NCBI GenBank assembly: GCA_003249625.1
Contig: QKII01000432.1
Coordinates: forward strand, 1 to 5,149
DNA: 5,149 nucleotides
Direction: 5' to 3'
Source: Propionivibrio sp.
GTDB lineage: Bacteria; Pseudomonadota; Gammaproteobacteria; Burkholderiales; Rhodocyclaceae
The notes beneath the pieces were generated by a model. The model saw only the letters and a program-made list of their open reading frames with translations. It did no database searches and was not told the DNA's origin. Below are positions 1 to 4,913 of this stretch, piece after piece. The translations under genes were made by a program, and so were the position numbers. Each line of letters starts with the position of its first letter. Position 1 is the stretch's first letter.

Positions 1-761
1 GCATCGAGAATACCTCGCAGGATGTTGATCTCGTCGCGCTCCAGATCCACCCGACCGTAGAGTCGCCGCAATTTCGCCATCAGACGCTTCGGCTGCGCCG
101 GGTCGAGAAAACCAGTCTCGACCATGACGCGTTCGAGGTGCCCGTAGAAACGCTCGATATCATCACTGGTTGCCGGAGGTGAGGCGAACGGGACCGTCCG
201 GCTGACCTCTGCGGGACGGCCGGCGTGGGCCGCCAGCCTGAGTTCATAGCACAACAGTTGCACCGCCGCCCCAAGATTGAGCGACGTATAGTCCGGGTTG
301 GCGGGAATGAACACAGTGCGCTGACAGCGCTGGACATCCTCGTTCGATAGCCCAGCCGTTTCGTTGCCGAAGAGCAGCGCCACGTCGCCTTCGAGCGACT
401 TCTCCAGAACCAGCGGCGCCGCCTCGCGCGCCTGCAATCGAGAGGGACCGAGGTTGCGATGGCGCGCCGAGAGCGCTACAGCAAAGACGGTCCCTTCCAG
501 CGCCTCATCAAGCGTCGAACAAACAACCGCATTTTCCAAAACATCGTCGGCCCCTGCCGCGCGGGAAACTGCGTCCGGATCGGGAAATTTTTTCGGGGTG
601 ACGAGATACAACTTCGACAGTCCCATCGTCTTCATCGCCCGCGCCGCCGCGCCGATGTTTCCGGGATGACTGGTTCGGGACAGAATAATGCGGATGCGCG
701 CCAGTTCAGCGGACCGACCTGAAATGCCGTTATCAATCAAAGACGGGGAAGGCTGGTTCAT
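1..761 (-). CDS. trmJ: tRNA (cytidine/uridine-32)-2'-O-methyltransferase TrmJ (3' end cut by window)
   Basis: This is a SPOUT-class (TrmH/SpoU) RNA methyltransferase that transfers a methyl group from S-adenosylmethionine to the 2'-OH of nucleotide 32 in the tRNA anticodon loop; it acts in the cytoplasm as a dimer. The 253 visible residues carry all three family motifs: motif 1 with SHPGNIGAAARAMKTMGL at 31-48 (Asn35 and Arg41 are the conserved ones), motif 2 LLFGNETAGL at 129-138, and motif 3 IPANPDYTSLNLG at 152-164. The C-terminal helix (INILRGILD, 245-253) is typical of TrmJ and lies near the usual end (E. coli TrmJ has 246 aa), so few residues are missing. The ATG start gives about 20 residues before the first SPOUT strand, more than in E. 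coli. No other ATG is available and no good Shine-Dalgarno precedes it, so the start is the least certain part. It is divergent from suhB, as in E. coli. Confidence 0.93.
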   Translation of the reverse strand, partial: MNQPSPSLIDNGISGRSAELARIRIILSRTSHPGNIGAAARAMKTMGLSKLYLVTPKKFPDPDAVSRAAGADDVLENAVVCSTLDEALEGTVFAVALSARHRNLGPSRLQAREAAPLVLEKSLEGDVALLFGNETAGLSNEDVQRCQRTVFIPANPDYTSLNLGAAVQLLCYELRLAAHAGRPAEVSRTVPFASPPATSDDIERFYGHLERVMVETGFLDPAQPKRLMAKLRRLYGRVDLERDEINILRGILD

Positions 762-789
762 ATTAAAATACACGATTCCAAAAACGAAA

Positions 790-818
790 CGGGCGAACCG
801 GAATTCTCCGTCCGCCCG
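790..818 (-). terminator. terminator-like hairpin with T-rich tail, upstream of trmJ
   Basis: CGGGCG (790-795) pairs with CGCCCG (813-818), and inside it CGGA (799-802) pairs with TCCG (807-810) around an ATTC loop. Read on the minus strand, the stem is followed at once by TTTCGTTTTT, the layout of an intrinsic terminator. It sits in the leader of trmJ rather than after a gene. It could stop antisense transcription out of suhB or attenuate trmJ, or it could simply be a leader hairpin of the suhB mRNA on the other strand. The stem is short and interrupted. Confidence 0.35.
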
Positions 819-824
819 CCGGAC
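810..824 (+). promoter_or_regulatory. leader hairpin next to boxA in the suhB 5' region
   Basis: GTCCG (810-814) pairs perfectly with CGGAC (820-824) around a CCCGC loop. The hairpin ends where the boxA-like element begins. In rRNA leaders a boxB hairpin also lies upstream of boxA, so the order is suggestive. The hairpin shares bases 810-818 with the larger 790-818 stem, so the two cannot form together. Confidence 0.35.
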
Positions 825-834
825 TCTTTAAAAG
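823..834 (+). promoter_or_regulatory. boxA-like NusB/NusE binding site in suhB leader
   Basis: The sequence ACTCTTTAAAAG closely matches the rRNA antitermination boxA. Its core CTCTTTAAAA differs from the E. coli rrn core CTCTTTAACA at one base, and A-rich versions are usual in betaproteobacterial rrn leaders. It ends 7-8 bases before the suhB ATG, which is the position of the Shine-Dalgarno sequence, and no other ribosome binding site is present. In E. coli the Nus factor complex represses suhB through a boxA in its leader, mainly by blocking translation, and conserved boxA sites upstream of Nus factor genes have been reported. Its function here is inferred from sequence and position. Confidence 0.65.
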
Positions 835-841
835 ACACGCT

Positions 842-1654
842 ATGCATCCAGCTCTGAACATCATGATCAAAGCCGCCCGCCGGGCCAGCCAGATCATCAA
901 CCGCGCCGCTCAGGACATCGAGCATCTCCGGATCACGCCGAAGAAGTACAACAACGATTTCGTCACCGAGGTTGACAGGGCCGCCGAAGCCGCGATCATC
1001 GAAATCCTGCGACAGGCCTATCCGGACTACGGGATTCTAGCAGAAGAGTCCGGCGCATCGGACGCCAGCGATAGCGGCAAGGACTACCAGTGGATCATCG
1101 ATCCGCTCGACGGCACCACCAATTTCATCCACGGCTTTCCCCAGTACGCCGTATCGATCGCCCTGACCTACAAGGGCGTGCCGAACCAGGCAGTGGTCTA
1201 CGACGTCGTGCGCAACGAAATGTTCACCGCCAGCAAGGGCGGCGGCGCCTACCTCAACGAGCGGCGTATCCGTGTCACCAAGTGCGACCGCATGGAACAG
1301 GCGCTGCTCGGCACAGGCTTCCCGTTCCGCAACTTCGAGCACGTCAAGCCTTACCTGGGGATATTCAAGGACTTTGCCGAACGCACCGCGGGAATCCGTC
1401 GCGCCGGATCAGCAGCACTCGACCTCGCTTACGTCGCCTGCGGACGCTTCGACGGCTTCTGGGAAATCGGCGTACTGCCGTGGGATATCGCGGGTGGAGC
1501 GTTGCTGGTTACCGAGGCCGGCGGCCTGATCAGCGACCTTTCCGGCGGGGACGAGTACCTGAAGACGGGCAATCTGGTGGCCGGCACACCGAAGATCTTC
1601 GCGCAGATGCTGCAGGTCGTCGACAGCCACCTCACCCCGACCCTGCAAGCCTGA
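842..1654 (+). CDS. suhB: SuhB: inositol-1-monophosphatase family protein / Nus-complex factor
   Basis: This is a 270-aa member of the Mg-dependent inositol monophosphatase family, close to the E. coli SuhB length (267 aa). Metal and active-site motifs are all present: EES with Glu68, WIIDPLDGTTNF with Asp87 and Asp90 (84-95), and WDIAGGALLVTEAGG with Asp215 (214-228). The family hydrolyses inositol monophosphates. In E. coli the important role of SuhB is as part of the NusA/B/E/G complex that protects rRNA transcription from Rho and helps rRNA fold, which is independent of phosphatase activity. The start is chosen because MHPxLNI is the conserved SuhB N terminus; a second ATG at residue 8 is less likely. 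No normal Shine-Dalgarno is seen; a boxA-like sequence occupies that position, which points to autoregulation. The gene is divergent from trmJ and convergent with rtcB. Catalytic competence is expected from the residues; the Nus role is inferred by orthology. Confidence 0.95.
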   Translation: MHPALNIMIKAARRASQIINRAAQDIEHLRITPKKYNNDFVTEVDRAAEAAIIEILRQAYPDYGILAEESGASDASDSGKDYQWIIDPLDGTTNFIHGFPQYAVSIALTYKGVPNQAVVYDVVRNEMFTASKGGGAYLNERRIRVTKCDRMEQALLGTGFPFRNFEHVKPYLGIFKDFAERTAGIRRAGSAALDLAYVACGRFDGFWEIGVLPWDIAGGALLVTEAGGLISDLSGGDEYLKTGNLVAGTPKIFAQMLQVVDSHLTPTLQA

Positions 1655-1682
1655 TTTTCATCACCTTCCGAACACAGACTGC
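1655..1682. other. short convergent junction between suhB and rtcB
   Basis: Only 28 bases separate the suhB stop from the rtcB stop on the opposite strand. I see no stem followed by a T run in either direction, so transcripts from the two units probably overlap or end by a factor-dependent route. Confidence 0.5.
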
Positions 1683-3116
1683 TCACCCCTTGATGCATAT
1701 CAACGGGCGCAACTTGGCGACGAGGCCGGCCAGACCGGCCTCATCCGACGCCTCCACAACCGCGCTGACATCCTTGTAGGCGCCCGGCGCTTCCTCAGCG
1801 ACGCCACGCAGACTCGGACTGCGAATCACAATCCCGCGCGCCGCCAGTTCGCCGATCACGGCACGGCCGTTGAAGCGCTTCAACGAGGCATTGCGGCTCA
1901 TCGCCCGTCCGGCACCGTGACACGCGGAGGCGAAGGCGTGCGACCCACCGACTGGAGAGCCTCCAGCGAGGATGTACGATGCCGTTCCCATGCTGCCTCC
2001 GATAAGTACCGGTTGCCCGACATCGCGGTACGCGGGCGGCAATTCCGGATGCCCCGGCCCGAAGGAACGCGTCGCTCCCTTGCGATGAACGAACAGACGT
2101 CGCTGCTGCCCGCCGACGGCATGCATTTCTTCCTTGCAGGTGTTATGCGAAACGTCGTACAGCAACGGCAATCTGCTCCCCGGAAAAACCTCGGCGAATA
2201 CCTGCCGCGTCAAGTGCGAGAGAATCTGCCGGTTGGCCAAGGCGCAATTGATTGCTGCGCGCATGGCGCCGAGGTAACGCTTACCGAGCGGCGATCTCAA
2301 CGGGGCGCATGCCAGTTCACGGTCGGCCAGATCGATTCCCGACTGTGGCGCGGCGATAGCCATCTCACGCAGGTAATCCGTGCCGATCTGGTGACCAAGC
2401 CCGCGCGAGCCACAATGCATGCTGACGACGACGTCGCCGGTCGCTAGAGCATATGCACGTGCCGCAACCGGATCGAACACCTGATCGACGACCTGGACCT
2501 CCAGATAGTGATTGCCTGAACCGAGCGTACCCATTTCTTCGCGCTGACGCTGGCGCGCCTGTTCCGACACCGCCAGTGGATCGGCGCTGGCGACTACACC
2601 ATGCTCCTCGATGTACTCCAGATCCCCAGCACTCCCGAATCCCTCGTTGACTGCCCAGCGCGCGCCGTTGCGCAGCATGGCATTCATACCATCGGCGGAG
2701 AGACGCAGTTCACCGGTACTGCCAACGCCCGCCGGGATTCGCGCATACAGCAAATCGGCCAGACGTTCCTTGGCGTGCTCGATATCGTCAAGCCGCAGAT
2801 CGGTACGCAAAGTCCGCACTCCACAGGAAATATCGAAACCGACGCCACCAGCGGAAATCACGCCACCCTCCTCGGCATCGAACGCCGCCACGCCTCCGAT
2901 CGGGAAACCGTAGCCCCAATGGGCATCAGGCATGGCGTACGCCGCATCGACGATCCCCGGCAGGCTGGCGACGTTGTTCAACTGCTCGGCAACCTTGTCG
3001 TCCATAGCCCGCAACAACTCGCGCGACGCGAAAACAACCGCCGGCACGCGCATGCGCCCGTGCTTTTTCATCCGCCACGCGCAGGGCGCAATCTGCTCGA
3101 ATCGTGAAACGTCCAT
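1683..3116 (-). CDS. rtcB: RtcB, tRNA-splicing/RNA-repair ligase (archaeal-like long form)
   Basis: RtcB is a GTP- and Mn(II)-dependent RNA ligase that joins 2',3'-cyclic-phosphate or 3'-phosphate ends to 5'-OH ends through an RtcB-histidine-GMP intermediate. The 477-aa protein is close in length and residue numbering to the archaeal enzyme (P. horikoshii, about 481 aa) and longer than E. coli RtcB (408 aa). Visible elements are PDAHWGYGFPIGG (63-75), GGVGFDISCGVR with Asp95 and Cys98 (90-101), LGSGNHYLE with Asn202 and His203 (198-206), SMHCGSRGLGHQIG with His234 (232-245), YDVSHN with His324 (320-325), LIGGSMGTASYIL (371-383), and SACHGAGRAMSR with His400 (397-408). His400 is the position that takes GMP; the others are the metal-binding set. 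The start has AAGGA at 3125-3129, 8 bases upstream. It is the last gene of a four-gene operon, 27 bp after archease. No intein is present. No rtcA or rtcR lies in this window, unlike the E. coli locus. Confidence 0.96.
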   Translation of the reverse strand: MDVSRFEQIAPCAWRMKKHGRMRVPAVVFASRELLRAMDDKVAEQLNNVASLPGIVDAAYAMPDAHWGYGFPIGGVAAFDAEEGGVISAGGVGFDISCGVRTLRTDLRLDDIEHAKERLADLLYARIPAGVGSTGELRLSADGMNAMLRNGARWAVNEGFGSAGDLEYIEEHGVVASADPLAVSEQARQRQREEMGTLGSGNHYLEVQVVDQVFDPVAARAYALATGDVVVSMHCGSRGLGHQIGTDYLREMAIAAPQSGIDLADRELACAPLRSPLGKRYLGAMRAAINCALANRQILSHLTRQVFAEVFPGSRLPLLYDVSHNTCKEEMHAVGGQQRRLFVHRKGATRSFGPGHPELPPAYRDVGQPVLIGGSMGTASYILAGGSPVGGSHAFASACHGAGRAMSRNASLKRFNGRAVIGELAARGIVIRSPSLRGVAEEAPGAYKDVSAVVEASDEAGLAGLVAKLRPLICIKG

Positions 3117-3143
3117 TTTCTGATTCCTTGTAGTGTTCCGTGA

Positions 3144-3557
3144 TCAGACATCTACGATGCACTGGGCAAGCCAGCTTCCATCAGCCTGCTGTGCGACCCG
3201 CAGTTCGCAGAACGACACGCCCTTCACCTCCGCCGCCGGCTGATGGCGACCGACGTCCACCGTTTCGCCCCAGGCGCGCGCAGCCAGACGCCCCTCCGCT
3301 ATCGTCACATCGAAGCGCGAGAAGAGCATATGCCGCGTCGCCATGTTAAAGACCAGCGCATTGAGCCAATCGACCAGCAGCAGGTCCAGATCCGGTGCCG
3401 CGCAGGCGATGAGCACGGATTCGCGCTGCTGCACCGTGCAGGGGTCGCAGATCACCGCAGTCAGCGCCGTCGCTGCCCCGGCAAACGCCTCGTTGAGCGT
3501 CGCCCCGCTTCCGCGCACACCGACGTCGGCTTCATGTTCGAACGTTTCCCAGATCAC
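3144..3557 (-). CDS. Archease, activator of RtcB
   Basis: Archease is a small cytoplasmic metal-binding protein that speeds RtcB guanylylation and allows multiple turnover. The 137-aa length fits the family. The N-terminal signature WETFEHEADVGVRG (3-16) carries the conserved Asp11. The C-terminal block has the pattern HQPAAEVKG (105-113, Lys112) then SFCEL and AQCIVDV (131-137, Asp136). These acidic and lysine positions are the ones conserved for activity in known archeases. The start codon is GTG, 7 bases after the stop of the upstream phosphoribosyltransferase gene; GAGG at 3563-3566 lies 5 bases before it, overlapping that stop codon, so translation is probably coupled. The gene is followed 27 bp later by rtcB, the usual partnership. 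The identity is secure from sequence and context together. Confidence 0.94.
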   Translation of the reverse strand: MIWETFEHEADVGVRGSGATLNEAFAGAATALTAVICDPCTVQQRESVLIACAAPDLDLLLVDWLNALVFNMATRHMLFSRFDVTIAEGRLAARAWGETVDVGRHQPAAEVKGVSFCELRVAQQADGSWLAQCIVDV

Positions 3558-3562
3558 TCCAT

Positions 3563-3566
3563 CCTC
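3563..3566 (-). promoter_or_regulatory. archease Shine-Dalgarno overlapping the upstream stop codon
   Basis: On the minus strand the junction reads TGAGGATGGAGTG. TGA is the stop of the preceding gene, GAGG shares its last two bases, and GTG starts archease. An ATG lies between them, but it is followed by GAG TGA and has no room for a ribosome site, so it is not the start. The layout implies reinitiation by ribosomes finishing the upstream gene. Confidence 0.6.
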
Positions 3567-4203
3567 ACGACGCTGGCGACGCTTGGCGGCAACGCCGCAG
3601 ACAGTCGATCACTTCTTCATCGCTAACCTGCCCGAACTCGCGATAGAACTGTCCGACGGCATAAAACTCCCATGGCGCATGAAGGCAAACCGTTTCGTCC
3701 GCATCCGCTTCGACTCTTCTCAGGCTATCCGGCGCAGCGACAGGAACCGCGCAGATCAACCGCTTCGGCATCCGCGCCCGCACCGCGTGCAGAGCCGCAA
3801 TCATCGTCGCCCCGGTCGCCAAACCGTCATCGACAACGATGACGATGCGCCCCGACGGATCGGCCGCGGCCCGGCCGGGCGAGTATAGCGCGCGACGCTG
3901 ACGCAGTTCCCCGAGGCGTGAGGTCCGCTCCCGTTCGAGCCACGACGATTCGGCTTCTGCTGCGTCCGCGATGAACGACCAGCCACTCTCATCGATTGCG
4001 CCAAGCGCATACTCCGGATTCCAGCGCGAACTCAGCTTATGCACGAGAACGACATCCAGTTCGCCATGCAACTCTGTCGCCAGCACCTCACCCATCGGCA
4101 CGCCACCACGGGGAATGGCCAGAACCAGGGGATTGCAGTCGCGCCATGCAGCCAACTTCACCACCAACTGGCGTGCGGCATCGAGACGGTCGTTGAAGAA
4201 CAT
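3565..4203 (-). CDS. Predicted phosphoribosyltransferase, COG1926 type
   Basis: This is a 212-aa type I phosphoribosyltransferase-fold protein. The PRPP-binding loop is IVIVVDDGLATGATM at 120-134, with the two acidic residues Asp125 and Asp126. An N-terminal PRGGVPMGEVLA (31-42) and the HKLSSRWNPEYALGAIDESG region (55-74) are the hallmarks of the uncharacterised COG1926 group rather than of UPRT, HPRT or OPRT. The accepting base or other substrate is not known for this group, and a hydrolase or other non-base role is possible. The reading frame stays open for 87 more codons upstream, but that stretch overlaps the preceding gene and has no family match; the ATG at 4203 has GGGAGG four bases upstream, so it is chosen. 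It is the second gene of the operon, 16 bp after a PyrR-like gene and 7 bp before archease. No transmembrane segment or signal peptide is apparent. What it does with the RNA ligase pair is unknown. Confidence 0.88.
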   Translation of the reverse strand: MFFNDRLDAARQLVVKLAAWRDCNPLVLAIPRGGVPMGEVLATELHGELDVVLVHKLSSRWNPEYALGAIDESGWSFIADAAEAESSWLERERTSRLGELRQRRALYSPGRAAADPSGRIVIVVDDGLATGATMIAALHAVRARMPKRLICAVPVAAPDSLRRVEADADETVCLHAPWEFYAVGQFYREFGQVSDEEVIDCLRRCRQASPAS

Positions 4204-4207
4204 TTTT

Positions 4208-4213
4208 CCTCCC
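4208..4213 (-). promoter_or_regulatory. Shine-Dalgarno fixing the COG1926 gene start
   Basis: GGGAGG on the minus strand lies four bases before the ATG at 4203. It supports this start over the longer open frame that extends back into the PyrR-like gene. Confidence 0.75.
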
Positions 4214-4219
4214 GATTTT

Positions 4220-4786
4220 TCAGGGAGCCACCCCGGGCTGCAGCAGCTCGATCTTGAACTCCGTCTCATAGGGCGGCACGTTGCATTCGATGATGTCCGA
4301 TGGCGCAATATCCAGCCGGACGCCGACCACATCGGTTCGCACAGGTAGCCGCGTGACACCGCGATCAACCAGAGTGACAACACGGATCTCCGCAGGCTGA
4401 CGACGCGCCAGGTATTCGACGACCCGAAGCAAGGAATGCCCGGTAAACAAGACGTCATCGACAACCAGCACCGTATGGCCGCGCAATTCAGGTGGTGATT
4501 GGCCCTCCGCTTCGGTTAGCCGGGTTTCCGGAAACAGCAGCGTCAGGTCATCTGCGTAGCGCTTGACGGCAAGGTCCAGTCGCAGCGGCGGCGCAACCCC
4601 GAAACGCTGGACCATGCGTTTTGCCAGACGATCGGCCAGCGGCGCTCCGCGCCGCAAGACGCCGACTACAATGACACGCTCCCGCCCGGTCAGCAGCCCA
4701 GCCGCGTCACAAGCCATAGATTCGATGACCGATTCGAGTTGGGCGGTATCGTAAAGGCAGGTGCGCCTACCAGCAGGTCGATCCAT
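4220..4786 (-). CDS. PyrR-like phosphoribosyltransferase
   Basis: This is a 188-aa type I phosphoribosyltransferase. The PRPP loop is TVLVVDDVLFTGHSLL at 105-120 (Asp110, Asp111). VIVVGVLRRGAPLADRLA (38-55) resembles the GIxxRGxPLAxRL segment of PyrR, and TLVDRGVTRLPVRTDVVG (138-155) matches the LVDRGxRELPIRxDxVG block of that family. PyrR is a UMP-binding regulator of pyrimidine genes with uracil phosphoribosyltransferase activity. Here the usual Arg after the TG of the loop is His, the C terminus (IECNVPPYETEFKIELLQ) differs, and no pyr gene or pyr attenuator is nearby, so I do not name it pyrR. An HPRT-like role is an alternative. The ATG at 4786 is chosen because GGAGG lies 9 bases upstream; the frame is open for 45 more codons, but those run through the promoter region. 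It is the first gene of the four-gene operon. Confidence 0.85.
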   Translation of the reverse strand: MDRPAGRRTCLYDTAQLESVIESMACDAAGLLTGRERVIVVGVLRRGAPLADRLAKRMVQRFGVAPPLRLDLAVKRYADDLTLLFPETRLTEAEGQSPPELRGHTVLVVDDVLFTGHSLLRVVEYLARRQPAEIRVVTLVDRGVTRLPVRTDVVGVRLDIAPSDIIECNVPPYETEFKIELLQPGVAP

Positions 4787-4795
4787 GTCACTCTC

Positions 4796-4800
4796 CCTCC
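4796..4800 (-). promoter_or_regulatory. Shine-Dalgarno of the PyrR-like gene
   Basis: GGAGG on the minus strand lies 9 bases before the ATG at 4786 and fixes this start. It directly touches the base of the leader hairpin at 4801-4819, so folding of the leader could change its accessibility. Confidence 0.7.
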
Positions 4801-4819
4801 ACGTGGTGTAGCCCCACGT
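4801..4819 (-). promoter_or_regulatory. leader inverted repeat before the operon's first gene
   Basis: ACGTGG (4801-4806) and CCACGT (4814-4819) form a perfect 6-bp stem with a 7-base loop, close to the 5' end expected from the -10 at 4824-4829. The inner arm also belongs to an 8-bp palindrome, CCACGTGG at 4799-4806, that overlaps the Shine-Dalgarno. It could be an mRNA hairpin or a DNA operator; no T run follows, so it is not a terminator. Confidence 0.4.
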
Positions 4820-4823
4820 TTTC

Positions 4824-4829
4824 ATCATA
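4824..4829 (-). promoter_or_regulatory. probable -10 of the PRTase-archease-rtcB operon
   Basis: TATGAT on the minus strand matches the sigma70 -10 (TATAAT) at five of six bases and would start transcription about 30 bases before the Shine-Dalgarno region's gene. No convincing TTGACA lies 16-18 bases upstream (about 4847-4853), so it may be weak or need an activator. No sigma54-type -24/-12 element is seen here. Confidence 0.35.
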
Positions 4830-4857
4830 GACAAAGCGAACCCCGAACCACCTCCCC

Positions 4858-4871
4858 GGTTGCGGACAACC
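4858..4871. promoter_or_regulatory. inverted repeat in the divergent promoter region, possible operator
   Basis: GGTTG (4858-4862) and CAACC (4867-4871) form a perfect dyad around CGGA, ending two bases before the pncA TATAAT. It occupies the -35/-10 spacer of pncA and lies roughly 45 bases upstream of the inferred start of the opposite operon, so a protein bound here could affect both. A short RNA hairpin is not expected, as the site lies upstream of both inferred start points. Confidence 0.35.
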
Positions 4872-4873
4872 TC

Positions 4874-4879
4874 TATAAT
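4874..4879 (+). promoter_or_regulatory. -10 element of the pncA promoter
   Basis: TATAAT is a perfect sigma70 -10 hexamer. It would begin transcription near 4886 and give a leader of under 30 bases containing GGAGG at 4901-4905. The expected -35 region (about 4851-4856, CCTCCC) does not match TTGACA, and no extended TG is present. Confidence 0.55.
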
Positions 4880-4913
4880 TCGCCCTTCACTCAGCCGCCC
4901 GGAGGGCGCATCC

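Noticed and set aside
759..770. TAAAAT / TATTAA as a suhB -10 element
   Set aside because: The AT-rich match is plausible, but no -35 could be placed at the proper distance and the bases overlap the trmJ start, so I do not call a promoter.
1090..1779. Long plus-strand open frame overlapping suhB and the end of rtcB
   Set aside because: Composition is Arg/Pro-rich shadow sequence of a GC-rich genome, it overlaps two well-identified genes, and it has no recognisable family motif.
1917..2447. Plus-strand open frame antisense to rtcB (176 codons)
   Set aside because: It mirrors the conserved RtcB coding frame, has no ribosome site worth noting and no family resemblance. The other plus-strand frames at 2453-2650, 2601-3107 and 2611-2913 are rejected for the same reason.
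3343..3888. Plus-strand open frame antisense to archease and the COG1926 gene
   Set aside because: Shadow frame rich in Ser, Arg and Ala; both underlying minus-strand genes are clear.
4204..4464. N-terminal extension of the COG1926 gene by 87 codons
   Set aside because: It would overlap the PyrR-like coding sequence almost completely and does not look like the family; GGGAGG supports the start at 4203.
4220..4786. Naming the first operon gene pyrR
   Set aside because: The block motifs resemble PyrR, but the PRPP loop has His in place of the usual Arg and there are no pyrimidine genes nearby, so only the family resemblance is supported.
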